A stretch of DNA of 28,718 nucleotides from Patescibacteria group bacterium. GTDB taxonomy: Bacteria > Patescibacteriota > Microgenomatia > Levybacterales > UBA12049. The position numbers were made by a program, and so were the translations under genes. This document shows, in pieces, positions 6,568 through 13,709 of the stretch. The notes below the pieces were generated by a model that was not told where the DNA came from, made no database searches, and saw only the letters and a list, made by a program, of their open reading frames with translations. The stretch spans positions 1-28,718 of the forward strand of contig JAMCYD010000003.1 of NCBI GenBank assembly GCA_023473785.1, written 5' to 3'. The first letter of the stretch is position 1. The number at the start of each line of letters is the position of its first letter.

Positions 6568-6637
6568 ATGAAATTTATCGGTTGATATTGTAGGACTTGG
6601 GGATTTAGGAAAACGGCAAATATTATTTTATGATTGA
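6568..6637 (+). pseudogene. Decayed gene 5' end resembling the YchF/P-loop start
   Basis: From the ATG, frame 1 gives MKFIG and a stop. One base later the next frame continues as VDIVGLGDLGKRQILFYD plus stop. Joined across a 1-base shift, it resembles the first 20 residues of YchF (IGIVGLPNVGKSTLF); the DNA and the preceding promoter also line up with 8069-8135. A remnant of a Rossmann (GxGxxG) gene start is the alternative. Too short for certainty. Confidence 0.4.
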
Positions 6638-6644
6638 TAACAGA

Positions 6645-6692
6645 CAAGAAAGGGGAGTTTTAGGATTGGGGAGGCATCATGTCCGGAGAGGG
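6645..6692. repeat. Boundary repeat, copy 2
   Basis: It contains the same 20-mer as copy 1 (6652-6671) and similar flanks. Here the right half is the true 3' end of the VOC gene on the minus strand (stop at 6660-6662). Confidence 0.75.
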
Positions 6693-7070
6693 CTGAAGAA
6701 GGGTGAATACGTTTCCTTCAGTATCTTCGCATTTGGCAAAAAGTCCTACATTGGGAATGTCATCCGGTTTTTCGCTTAACACTTTTCCTCCGGCCTTTTT
6801 CACATCGGCCATTGCTTTATTTACATCACCCACACCTATTACGCATCTATATGCGTTAACTTCCTTTTTGCCTTCACCCAGCTGGTATATCCCACCGTTT
6901 ATTCCCATGTCTTCCATCTTGCCTGTATCTTCGCCGGTTTTTACAACTACATAATCTCCAAAATCCTGACCCATTTGCTGCATTTCCCAGCCAAAAGCTT
7001 GGGAATAAAACTTTTTGGCCCGCTCTTTGTCTTGGGCTTCTATTTCGAAATGTACAACTCTATTTGCCAT
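6660..7070 (-). CDS. VOC (glyoxalase/bleomycin-resistance fold) protein
   Basis: A 136-aa protein of the vicinal-oxygen-chelate superfamily. It begins VVHFEIEAQDKERAKKFYSQ and continues FGWEM, INGGIYQLGEGKKEV, VGDVNKAMADVKKAGGKVL and EDTEGNVFTLLQPSP. This is the usual paired beta-alpha-beta-beta-beta pattern, with a metal-ligand His near the start and an acidic residue (CEDTEGN) near the end. I start it at ATG 7070, not at the in-frame ATG at 7112, because the family similarity begins there and a near-consensus promoter puts +1 on this ATG. The substrate is unknown; such proteins range from glyoxalase-like enzymes to binding proteins. Confidence 0.85.
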   Translation of the reverse strand: MANRVVHFEIEAQDKERAKKFYSQAFGWEMQQMGQDFGDYVVVKTGEDTGKMEDMGINGGIYQLGEGKKEVNAYRCVIGVGDVNKAMADVKKAGGKVLSEKPDDIPNVGLFAKCEDTEGNVFTLLQPSPDMMPPQS

Positions 7071-7076
7071 AATATT

Positions 7077-7105
7077 TTTATACAACATTTTAAAATTCTT
7101 GACAA
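7077..7105 (-). promoter_or_regulatory. Promoter of the VOC gene, leaderless spacing
   Basis: On the minus strand: TTGTCA (7105-7100), a 17-nt spacer, TATAAA (7082-7077), then exactly 6 nt to the ATG at 7070. The expected +1 is the A of the start codon. Confidence 0.75.
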
Positions 7106-7132
7106 GAGGCAAAAAGGGGAGATTAGGTTTTG
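7101..7132. repeat. Boundary repeat, copy 3 (degenerate)
   Basis: GACAAG followed by AAAAAGGGGAGATTAGGTTTTG (split: 7101-7106 and 7111-7132) matches the left half of copies 1 and 2 (GACAAGAAAGGGGAGTTTTAGG). As in copy 2, it sits between the promoter side of one leftward gene and the 3' end of the next leftward gene. Confidence 0.55.
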
Positions 7133-7452
7133 TCTTTTAGTTCTCGTCTTTTTTGAACATAGTCAAAGCTATCTTGAATAAATTCAAAAATACGCGGCAA
7201 ATCGTCCTCGCCGGTTATTTCAGTTTGCGCCCAGGTTTTTCCAAATTCAAACTTTTCAAAATTCTCTAGCAGTGATTTTTCAAATCCTCCTGGTGATAAA
7301 ATCAAAAACAAAAGTAGGACATTATTGTCGATTTATTTGTACCCGCCAAACATGTTTTTGCCGGTATAAATGCAAATCCAGCCGAAAGAATTGGAGAAGC
7401 GGATCGGTCCCAAGCTTTCCAACTGTTCAATTAATAAATCTTTAAGCTCCAT
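7123..7452 (-). pseudogene. Small gene broken by an in-frame TAA
   Basis: From ATG 7452 the frame gives 39 residues (MELKDLLIEQLESLGPIRFS... to NMFGGYK), a TAA at 7335-7333, and then continues in the same frame as IDNNVLLLF...SPGGFEKSLLENFEKFEFGKTWAQTEI...KDKT to 7123. Removing the stop gives one 109-residue protein of normal composition, so a single nonsense change is the simplest view. The N-terminal part recalls TfoX-type domains (FGGY at a turn), but I cannot name the family. A TTG at 7311 could restart the downstream 62 residues. A -10-like TAAAAT lies 6 nt before the ATG. Confidence 0.55.
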
Positions 7453-7490
7453 ATCCCTATTTTACATCATCTTATTTTACAACGGATAGA

Positions 7491-7500
7491 AGGGGAGTAA
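7491..7500. repeat. Boundary repeat, copy 4 (short)
   Basis: AGAAGGGGAGTAAAT (core 7491-7500) repeats the AGAAAGGGGAGT core once more, at the left edge of the second decayed ychF-like start. It is short enough to be chance on its own; the spacing at module edges is the reason to list it. Confidence 0.35.
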
Positions 7501-7503
7501 ATT

Positions 7504-7584
7504 TCTACTATAATTAGCTGCATGAGTTTATTAATAGGAATTGTTAGATTAAATATTAATGGCTTGAGTTACTTGTACGTCTAA
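7504..7584 (+). pseudogene. Decayed copy of the ychF promoter and first 20 codons
   Basis: TTTCTACTATAATT (7504-7517) matches TTTCTGCTATAATT before the true ychF (8068-8081). The ATG at 7522 opens MSLLIGIVRLNINGLSYLYV plus stop. Ungapped alignment with YchF residues 2-20 gives 9 of 19 identities, including IGIV, and 16 of the first 21 bases after the ATG match. P-loop residues are lost (the Lys is Leu). It reads as a degraded partial duplication, not a functional peptide. The -35 of the next gene lies inside it. Confidence 0.5.
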
Positions 7585-7601
7585 ATTATTTTTGGTAATA
7601 T
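7573..7601 (+). promoter_or_regulatory. Promoter of the PhnB-like gene, leaderless spacing
   Basis: TTGTAC (7573-7578), a 17-nt spacer, TAATAT (7596-7601), then 6 nt to the ATG at 7608. Confidence 0.65.
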
Positions 7602-7607
7602 TAATTT

Positions 7608-8063
7608 ATGCAAAAGATTTCTACATTTTTATGGTTTGATACTAAGGCAGAAGAAGCGGCAGAGTTTTACACGTCAATTTTTAAAAATTCCAAAATAACT
7701 TCAAAAACCCTTTATCAGGCAGACACCCCCTCGCATTTGCCTGTAGGTTCGGTAATGACAGTAAGCTTTGAATTAGAAGGGCAGGAGTTTACAGCTTTAA
7801 ATGGCGGTCTTGTTTTTAAATTTAACGAATCAATTTCTTTTGTAGTTAAATGCAAGACCCAAGAAGAAATTGATTATTATTGGGAAAAATTAGGGGAGGG
7901 CGGAGACGAAAACGCCAAGCAATGCGGTTGGCTTAAGGATAAATTTGGCGTTTCCTGGCAAATAATCCCGGAAAATATAGGAGATCTGGTAAATGATGAA
8001 AAATCCACAGAGGTAATGTTAAAAATGAAAAAAATTATCATCAAAGACCTCGAAAACGCGTAA
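7608..8063 (+). CDS. PhnB-like VOC protein (3-demethylubiquinone-9 3-methyltransferase-type domain)
   Basis: A 151-aa protein. Its opening, ISTFLWFDTKAEEAAEFYTSIF, is the hallmark of the PhnB/3-dmu-9_3-mt branch of the VOC superfamily. It goes on with VMTVSFELEGQEFTALNGG, an ISFVVKCKTQEEIDYYWEKL helix, CGWLKDKFGVSWQIIP and a final charged helix. Despite the historical domain name there is no SAM-binding fold and no methyltransferase activity is implied. The start is fixed by the promoter 6 nt upstream. It stands between a decayed ychF-like start and the real ychF, so it may have been inserted at that spot. Confidence 0.87.
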   Translation: MQKISTFLWFDTKAEEAAEFYTSIFKNSKITSKTLYQADTPSHLPVGSVMTVSFELEGQEFTALNGGLVFKFNESISFVVKCKTQEEIDYYWEKLGEGGDENAKQCGWLKDKFGVSWQIIPENIGDLVNDEKSTEVMLKMKKIIIKDLENA

Positions 8064-8070
8064 ATAATTT

Positions 8071-8080
8071 CTGCTATAAT
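8071..8080 (+). promoter_or_regulatory. Extended -10 promoter of ychF
   Basis: TGC-TATAAT (hexamer 8075-8080) with 8 nt to the ATG at 8089. No good -35 is seen, which the extended TGn motif can compensate for. The mRNA would be leaderless or have 1-2 leader bases. Confidence 0.6.
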
Positions 8081-8088
8081 TCTTCAGT

Positions 8089-9048
8089 ATGGGCTTATCA
8101 ATTGGTATTGTTGGGCTTCCGAATGTTGGGAAGTCTACGTTGTTTAATGCGCTTCTTAAGAAGCAGCAGGCGTTTGTGGCAAATTATCCTTTTGCAACGA
8201 TTGAGCCAAATGTCGGCGTGGTTCCGGTGCCCGATGATAGGCTTCAAGAATTAGCGGAGATTACAAAAGAAGAACATAAAATGCAAAACCTTCCGCCTAT
8301 AAAACCTGCTGTTGTAAATTTCGTTGACATTGCGGGCTTGGTGAAAGGAGCAAGCGAGGGAGCGGGGCTTGGTAATAAATTCTTGTCGCATATTAGGGAA
8401 GTAGTTGTAATTGCCCATGTTGTTAGGGTTTTTGAAGATACAAATGTTATAAAAGAGGGGAGCGTTGATCCTTTAAATGATTATAAAGTCGTAAGAACAG
8501 AGCTTGAGCTTGCGGATTTGGAAAAAGGAGGAGAGATTTCGAAAAAACCGGAGCTCCTGGTTTTGAATGTTTCGGAAAATCAGTATAACCCCGAGTCGAT
8601 AAAAAATACAATTGCTGAATATTCAAAACTTTTAGGTGTAGAAACGCATAAATTGATTGTAATTTCGGCCAAAATTGAATCGGAGCTTGCGGGTTTATCT
8701 GATGAGGAGCAAAGAGAATATTTGAAAGATTTGGGTCTTGGGAAATCAGGACTTGAAAGGTTGATCCAAAAAGCATACGAGGAATTAGGGCTCATCTCCT
8801 TTTTAACGGCAGGGGAGAAAGAAGTAAGAGCATGGACTATAAAAAAAGGCTCAACAGCCTTGGAAGCGGCAGGAGAAATTCACACAGACTTTATGAAAAA
8901 GTTTATAAAAGCGGAGGTTGTTTCATATCCGGATTTTGTAGAAAATAACGGCTGGAAAGGATCAAGGGAACATGGCAAAGCGAGGCTTGAGGGAAGGGAT
9001 TATATCGTCAAAGACGGAGACGTAGTTGAGTTTAAAATCGGAAGTTAG
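8089..9048 (+). CDS. ychF: YchF/Ola1-family NTPase lacking most of the helical domain
   Basis: YchF is a ribosome-associated P-loop NTPase that prefers ATP and is involved in translation and stress responses. Seen here are the P-loop GLPNVGKST (9-17), VDIAGLVKGASEGAGLGNKFL (switch II region), LNVSEN in place of NKxD, and the C-terminal TGS part (FLTAGEKEVRAWTIKKGSTA, then IHTDF and GRDYIVKDGDVVEF). It has 319 residues against about 363 in E. coli. The gap is internal: the sequence passes from LELADLEKGGEISKK straight to PELLVLNVSEN, so the coiled-coil helical domain (about 50 residues) is nearly absent. It is followed by rpsF after 42 nt. Confidence 0.95.
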   Translation: MGLSIGIVGLPNVGKSTLFNALLKKQQAFVANYPFATIEPNVGVVPVPDDRLQELAEITKEEHKMQNLPPIKPAVVNFVDIAGLVKGASEGAGLGNKFLSHIREVVVIAHVVRVFEDTNVIKEGSVDPLNDYKVVRTELELADLEKGGEISKKPELLVLNVSENQYNPESIKNTIAEYSKLLGVETHKLIVISAKIESELAGLSDEEQREYLKDLGLGKSGLERLIQKAYEELGLISFLTAGEKEVRAWTIKKGSTALEAAGEIHTDFMKKFIKAEVVSYPDFVENNGWKGSREHGKARLEGRDYIVKDGDVVEFKIGS

Positions 9049-9051
9049 GGC

Positions 9052-9081
9052 TTGCTTTTCTATTTTTGAATATGCTAGGAT
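9052..9081 (+). promoter_or_regulatory. Candidate promoter of rpsF-ssb-rpsR
   Basis: TTGCTT (9052-9057), an 18-nt spacer and an extended -10 TGC-TAGGAT (hexamer 9076-9081), then 9 nt to the rpsF ATG. Confidence 0.55.
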
Positions 9082-9090
9082 TAGAAAACG

Positions 9091-9414
9091 ATGCGGGCAT
9101 ACGAATTAGTCTTGGTTTTGAAGACCTCACTTAACGAGGCAAATCGAAAAAAACTTCTTGAATCGGTCAAAAGCCTTTTGAAGGACGCAAAAAATATAAA
9201 AGAAGACGAGTGGGGACAAAAACCACTGGCGTATTCTATAAAAAAGGAAATTGCCGGGTTCTATGTCGACATGGCTTTTGAGCAAGAAGCAGAAATTCCC
9301 AAGGATCTTGAAAAGAAGATTTTGGCAAACGAAAATGTGTTAAGACATCTTTTGCTAAGGCAAAATTCAAAAGCCCCGCTCCCTAGTAAAGCGAGCAAGA
9401 CTAAAGGTAAGTAG
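9091..9414 (+). CDS. rpsF: 30S ribosomal protein S6
   Basis: A 107-aa S6. It begins MRAYELVLVLKTSLNEANRK, has WGQKPLAYSIKKEIAGFYV in the middle and EKKILANENVLRHLLLRQ near the end, and closes with a short basic tail. It binds 16S rRNA together with S18 in the platform of the small subunit. The order rpsF-ssb-rpsR that follows is the classical bacterial arrangement and supports all three calls. The gap to ssb is 6 nt. Confidence 0.95.
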   Translation: MRAYELVLVLKTSLNEANRKKLLESVKSLLKDAKNIKEDEWGQKPLAYSIKKEIAGFYVDMAFEQEAEIPKDLEKKILANENVLRHLLLRQNSKAPLPSKASKTKGK

Positions 9415-9420
9415 TAAATT

Positions 9421-9957
9421 ATGGCAAAAAGTTTAAACAGAGCACAAATAATCGGTAATCTGACACGAGATCCGGAGCTTAGATACACTCCAAACGGAAC
9501 TGCTGTCTGTTCTTTTAGTGTGGCGACTAACAGGACCTGGACTACAGATACCGGAGAAAAAAGAGAAGAAGCAGAATTTCATAGGGTTGTTGCCTGGAAT
9601 AAATTGGCAGAAATCTGCAGTCAGTTTCTGGTAAAAGGAAGGAAAGTCTTTATAGAAGGAAGACTTTCTACCAGAAGCTGGAACGCACAAGATGGAACCC
9701 AAAGAAACACAACGGAAATAATTGCTTCAGATATGATTCTTCTTGATTCAAGAAGACCCGAGGAAGAGCATTTGGAGGGCGGTGGAGAAGAAAAGATAGA
9801 GCCTGATGCAAGTTCAGAAAACAGTGAGTCAGCTCCGATTAAATCGGAGTCAAAAAAAGAATCAAAAAATGCATCTGATGTGAAAAAGGGCTCGAAAGCA
9901 AAAAAGGAGGAAAAAGCTGAAGAAGAGGAAATTGTTCCAGACGACATTCCTTTCTAA
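9421..9957 (+). CDS. ssb: Single-stranded DNA-binding protein
   Basis: A 178-aa SSB. The N-terminal OB-fold (about residues 1-110) contains LNRAQIIGNLTRDPELRYTP, ATNRTWTT and EFHRVVAWNKLAE, and ends with EIIASDMILLDSRR. A long, low-complexity charged linker rich in E, K and S follows. The acidic tip EEEIVPDDIPF is the conserved protein-interaction tail of bacterial SSBs. It protects single-stranded DNA in replication and repair. It lies between the S6 and S18 genes as usual. Confidence 0.96.
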   Translation: MAKSLNRAQIIGNLTRDPELRYTPNGTAVCSFSVATNRTWTTDTGEKREEAEFHRVVAWNKLAEICSQFLVKGRKVFIEGRLSTRSWNAQDGTQRNTTEIIASDMILLDSRRPEEEHLEGGGEEKIEPDASSENSESAPIKSESKKESKNASDVKKGSKAKKEEKAEEEEIVPDDIPF

Positions 9958-9976
9958 GCTCAATCTTTAGAAATCT

Positions 9977-10225
9977 ATGGCACGAAACAGCAAAACATCA
10001 ACATCCAGAAGAACATCCAGGAAGAGCGGAAAATGTCTTTTTTGCAGCGAAAACAAAATTCCGTCATTTCATGACACTTCGGTTTTGAGACGGTTTCTGA
10101 CAGAAAGAAATAAAATTATTTCAAGATCAAGAACTAGTGTATGCGCGAAACACCAAAAAGATCTTGGAAAAAATATAAAGTACGCAAGGCATTTGAGCTT
10201 ATTGCCATTTACCTCGTATCTATAA
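9977..10225 (+). CDS. rpsR: 30S ribosomal protein S18 (Cys-containing form)
   Basis: An 82-aa S18. KCLFCSENK (19-27), LRRFLTERNKIISRSRTSVC and KHQKDLGKNIKYARHLSLLPF are the family blocks. The CxxC pair and the later CAKH give a probable Zn-binding set (C+ form). A Ser/Thr/Arg-rich tail precedes it. It pairs with S6 on 16S rRNA. An S41 peptidase gene follows after 18 nt, apparently in the same transcript. Confidence 0.94.
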   Translation: MARNSKTSTSRRTSRKSGKCLFCSENKIPSFHDTSVLRRFLTERNKIISRSRTSVCAKHQKDLGKNIKYARHLSLLPFTSYL

Positions 10226-10243
10226 TCGTTTTTTTTGTAATCT

Positions 10244-11512
10244 ATGAATACCAAAAGGTTTCAAGTAATAATTTTTGTTCTGATCGCCTTTTTCCTGGGT
10301 TACTATCTAGGGGTTAGTAAGATAAGTTTTGATTGGAAAAACTACAGACCTTCAATTTCTCTGGTAAATAAAGAACCGCCGGCTACTGTTTCAAGCGTTG
10401 ACTTTTCAACCTTTTGGACTGCCTGGCAGAATCTTGAGAGCAAGTATTATGATAAGACAAAACTAGTTTCTCAAAAACTTCTAGATGGAGCAATTGCAGG
10501 GCTTGTCCAAAGCGTTCAGGATCCTTACACGGTATATCTGCCTCCTGTTTCAAATACCAATTTCAAGCAAGGGCTGGCAGGGCAATTTCAGGGGATAGGG
10601 GCTGAGCTTGGCATGAAGGACAAAAAAATTATTGTTATTTCGCCTCTTAACGGAAGCCCGGCTCAAAAAGAAGGAATAAGAGCGGCAGATGTAATTCTTA
10701 AAATTGACGGAGCATCAACAGAAGGCTGGACGCTGCAGCAGGTAGTTGAAAAAATCCGCGGTAAAAAAGGGACCCAAGTTGCTTTGACAATTCTTCACAA
10801 AGACGCAAAGACGCCTTTGGATATAAAGATAACAAGAGATGTAATTACAGTCAAGAGCGTTGACGGCATTCTTAAAAAAATTAAAGACATAGAGGGGATC
10901 AGGCTGGAAAAAAATCTTAAGTCTCACGAAGATGATAAAATTATCTATATTAAGCTTTCTCAATTTGGAGACAGCACTAATAAAGATTGGCTTTCGCTTG
11001 TTAACGATCTTTCCATAAAATCTCAAAGCGACAAGAGTTTTAAGGGTATAGTTTTGGATCTTAGGAATAATCCCGGAGGGTATCTAACAGACGCGACATT
11101 TATTGCGGGAGAGTTTCTTAAGGAAGGAAAGGCTGTCGTGATAGAAGAAATGGGGGGAGGAGAGAAAACGAGTCTTTCTGTTTCAAGACGTGGTCTTTTT
11201 ATCGATACGCCGCTTGTGATCCTTATAAATAAAGGCAGTGCTTCGGCAAGTGAAATTGTTTCAGGTGCTCTTAGAGATTACAAAAGGGGAGTCCTGGTTG
11301 GAGAAAAGTCATTTGGCAAAGGCACAATTCAAGAAGCCCAGGATTTGGGAAACGGTGCAGGTCTTCACATAACAATTGCAAAATGGCTAACCCCCAACAG
11401 CACATGGGTTAATGGAGCAGGACTTACTCCCGATGTTGTAGTTTCTCAAGATTCAAAAGATCCAAGTCATGACTTACAGCTTGAAAAAGGGATAGAAGAG
11501 CTGATAAAATAA
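10244..11512 (+). CDS. S41 C-terminal-processing peptidase (CtpA/Prc-like)
   Basis: A 422-aa membrane-anchored extracytoplasmic serine peptidase. The N-terminal helix (about residues 6-23) anchors it. A PDZ domain spans about 110-200 (QGIGAELGMKDKKIIVISPLNGSPA). The catalytic domain has LDLRNNPGGYL, NKGSASASEIVSGALRD with the probable nucleophile Ser334, and GEKSFGKGTIQE with Lys359, 25 residues later as expected for the Ser/Lys dyad. The family trims or degrades envelope proteins from the C-terminus. It comes directly after rpsR and before htrA, making a protease pair. Confidence 0.94.
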   Translation: MNTKRFQVIIFVLIAFFLGYYLGVSKISFDWKNYRPSISLVNKEPPATVSSVDFSTFWTAWQNLESKYYDKTKLVSQKLLDGAIAGLVQSVQDPYTVYLPPVSNTNFKQGLAGQFQGIGAELGMKDKKIIVISPLNGSPAQKEGIRAADVILKIDGASTEGWTLQQVVEKIRGKKGTQVALTILHKDAKTPLDIKITRDVITVKSVDGILKKIKDIEGIRLEKNLKSHEDDKIIYIKLSQFGDSTNKDWLSLVNDLSIKSQSDKSFKGIVLDLRNNPGGYLTDATFIAGEFLKEGKAVVIEEMGGGEKTSLSVSRRGLFIDTPLVILINKGSASASEIVSGALRDYKRGVLVGEKSFGKGTIQEAQDLGNGAGLHITIAKWLTPNSTWVNGAGLTPDVVVSQDSKDPSHDLQLEKGIEELIK

Positions 11513-11535
11513 AACCCTAACTGCTAGATCAAATT

Positions 11536-12678
11536 ATGCGCCGCTTAATCATATTAGTTACAGTACTAATTATAATTTTAGCTGCTTTTAGTGCTTTTGC
11601 CACATATTTACCAAAAGTCCCCAATCTATTTCCGCAACCTTTCACAACTCCATCTCAGGAAAAAGTAAAAATCGTCACTGAGGAGTCCGTTGTAATTGAT
11701 GCTGTTAAAAAAGTCGGACCGTCTGTAGTTACGGTTTCAGAAACTGTTCCTCCATCAAGTCAACAGGTTTTTCAATTTGGCCCTTTTTCTATTTTTGGTG
11801 CACCGACCCCTGCGGAAACCGGGCCTCAAGATATTGGATCCGGCTTCATAGTTTCCTCGGATGGTCTTGTTATAACTAACAAGCATGTTGTCTCCCAGGA
11901 AGCAAAGTATCAGATTATAACCAATAACGATAAAAAATATACGGTTGAAAAAATTTATAGAGATCCGTTGAATGATATCGCCATTCTTAAGATCAATCCT
12001 TCGGAAAATCCAGGGCAGACGCTCGTCCCTGTTTCCCTAGGTGATTCGTCTCATCTTCAGGCTGGTCAGTTTGTGATCGCTATCGGCACAGCCCTGGGTG
12101 AGTTTAGAAACACGGTAACAACAGGAGTGATTTCCGGCTTAGGCCGCGGAATTACTGCAGGCAGTGAATTTCAGGGATATGTGGAGCGGCTTGATAATGT
12201 TATTCAAACCTCAGCCGCTATTAATCCTGGAAATTCAGGTGGACCGCTTCTTAACTCCTCGGCCCAGGTTATTGGGATAAATACTGCAATTGCCCAGGGC
12301 GGACAAAACATTGGTTTTACTCTTCCCATAAATATTGTTAAGGACTCGCTTAAAAATTTCTCAGAACATGGGCAGTTTCAAAGGGCATATCTTGGAGTCG
12401 CCTATAAGATGATAGGGAAGGACGTCGCGCTTCTCAACAATGTTCCCCAGGGAGCGATTGTTGCTGATGTTGTCCAAGGGTCTTCTGCGGATAAAGCAGG
12501 TATTAAAAAAGGAGATATTATCGTGAAAGCTGATGAAAAAAGAATCGAGACTGGTAAAGACGAGCTTACTCAAATCATCGCAGGTAAAAAAGTCGGGGAT
12601 ACTCTTGCCATCGTTCTTTGGAGAGACGGTAAGACAATTGAAATAAAAGTAACTCTTCAGTCCGCCCCAAGTCAATAG
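11536..12678 (+). CDS. HtrA/DegP-family trypsin-like serine protease with one PDZ domain
   Basis: A 380-aa protease with an N-terminal anchor helix (about 4-24). The catalytic triad is complete: ITNKHVV (His117), NDIAILK (Asp147) and GNSGGPL (Ser234). A single PDZ domain covers about 283-375 (YLGVAYKMIG..., GSSADKAGIKKGDIIVKADEKRIE). HtrA proteins handle misfolded extracytoplasmic proteins. It starts 23 nt after the S41 gene and 5 nt separate its stop from murB, so protease genes and cell-wall synthesis are co-oriented and probably co-transcribed. Confidence 0.95.
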   Translation: MRRLIILVTVLIIILAAFSAFATYLPKVPNLFPQPFTTPSQEKVKIVTEESVVIDAVKKVGPSVVTVSETVPPSSQQVFQFGPFSIFGAPTPAETGPQDIGSGFIVSSDGLVITNKHVVSQEAKYQIITNNDKKYTVEKIYRDPLNDIAILKINPSENPGQTLVPVSLGDSSHLQAGQFVIAIGTALGEFRNTVTTGVISGLGRGITAGSEFQGYVERLDNVIQTSAAINPGNSGGPLLNSSAQVIGINTAIAQGGQNIGFTLPINIVKDSLKNFSEHGQFQRAYLGVAYKMIGKDVALLNNVPQGAIVADVVQGSSADKAGIKKGDIIVKADEKRIETGKDELTQIIAGKKVGDTLAIVLWRDGKTIEIKVTLQSAPSQ

Positions 12679-12683
12679 TATTT

Positions 12684-13637
12684 ATGACTATTATACAAGA
12701 GAAAGTATCTCTTAAGAAATACAGCAATTTCAGAATAGGCGGGATGGCAAGATATTTTGCCCAGATTGAAAGCGCTGAGGAGCTAATTCAGGTTCTAGAT
12801 GAATGGAGAAGAATATCTGCGAAATTTCCCCAGAAAGATAAAAAAATCTTTATTCTGGGTGGCGGAACAAATATTCTTATAAGCGATAAAGGATTTTCCG
12901 GATTAGTGATTCATAGTCTTATAAAAGATATTAAGATACTGGAAGAGGATACTAAAATATTGGTTGGCTCGGGTATCTTGATGAAAGACCTTCTTGATTT
13001 TTGTGTAGAAAATTCATTGTCAGGACTTGAGTGGGCAGGAGGACTGCCCGGGACAATAGGTGGTGCAATCAGGGGGAATGCAGGTGCATTTGGAGGAGAG
13101 ATAAAAGATAGCGTTTTTGAGATTGCGAGTATAAATATCCAAACGCTCAAACTTCAAAAAAGAAAGAAGAAAGATTGTTTTTTTGGCTATCGCACAAGCA
13201 TTTTCAAAAGCTTAAATGAAGAAATCATTGTCGGAGCAATTTTGAATCTGAAGAAGGGCGATAAGGATAGCATCAAAAGAAAGATAAAAGAAAAAATAGA
13301 TTACCGAACGGACAGGCATCCTTTGAATTATCCAAATATTGGAAGTATCTTTAAAAACATACCCCTTCAAAATGTGCCACGAAAGTTGCAGGAAGAATTT
13401 TCAGCCTCGGTTAAAAATGATCCGTTCCCGGTTCTGCCCACAGCCAAGCTTTTAGCTCTTGCAGGCTTAAAGGGGAAAAAACAGGGAGAGGCGATGGTAT
13501 CCCAAAAGCATCCTAACTTTATCGTAAATCTTGGCAATGTGACATCGGAAGATGTTTTAAAATTAATAAGTGAAATAAAAAATATTATAAAAAATAAATA
13601 TAGCATCGAGCTTGAAGAAGAAATTACAATAATATAA
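12684..13637 (+). CDS. murB: UDP-N-acetylenolpyruvoylglucosamine reductase
   Basis: A 317-aa FAD/NADPH enzyme that makes UDP-MurNAc in peptidoglycan synthesis. FAD-binding blocks are NFRIGGMARYF and FILGGGTNILISDKGFSGLVI. Substrate blocks are GLPGTIGGAIRGNAGAFGGEI, FGYRTSIFKS and GSIFKN, which carries the catalytic Ser. The C-terminal block is GLKGKKQGEAMVSQKHPNFI, and acidic residues near the end (LEEEI) suit the family's catalytic Glu. Length and domain order are normal for the shorter MurB type. It is convergent with the adhesin gene across a 72-nt AT-rich spacer. Confidence 0.95.
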   Translation: MTIIQEKVSLKKYSNFRIGGMARYFAQIESAEELIQVLDEWRRISAKFPQKDKKIFILGGGTNILISDKGFSGLVIHSLIKDIKILEEDTKILVGSGILMKDLLDFCVENSLSGLEWAGGLPGTIGGAIRGNAGAFGGEIKDSVFEIASINIQTLKLQKRKKKDCFFGYRTSIFKSLNEEIIVGAILNLKKGDKDSIKRKIKEKIDYRTDRHPLNYPNIGSIFKNIPLQNVPRKLQEEFSASVKNDPFPVLPTAKLLALAGLKGKKQGEAMVSQKHPNFIVNLGNVTSEDVLKLISEIKNIIKNKYSIELEEEITII

Positions 13638-13709
13638 AAGATTTACGATTTATGAATTACGAATTTTCCTTATATCTTAAATCTTAAATCTTAATTCTTA
13701 AATCTCGTT
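13638..13709. repeat. Low-complexity AT-rich spacer between convergent genes
   Basis: It is built from near-repeats such as CTTAAATCTTAAATCTTAAT and ATTTACGATTTATGAATTACG. A strong GC-rich terminator hairpin is not visible. The same spacer style recurs at 28226-28379. Confidence 0.5.

Noticed and set aside
7333..7335. In-frame TAA read as evidence of stop-codon recoding
   Set aside because: TAA, TAG and TGA all end intact genes in the window and RF1 is present; a nonsense mutation is simpler.
9621..9947. 108-codon minus-strand frame in ssb
   Set aside because: It is the Ser/Phe-rich mirror of the acidic SSB linker; the real gene is certain.
13638..13709. Possible CRISPR or tandem array in the AT-rich spacer
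   Set aside because: Units are short, degenerate and without spacers; no cas gene is in the window.
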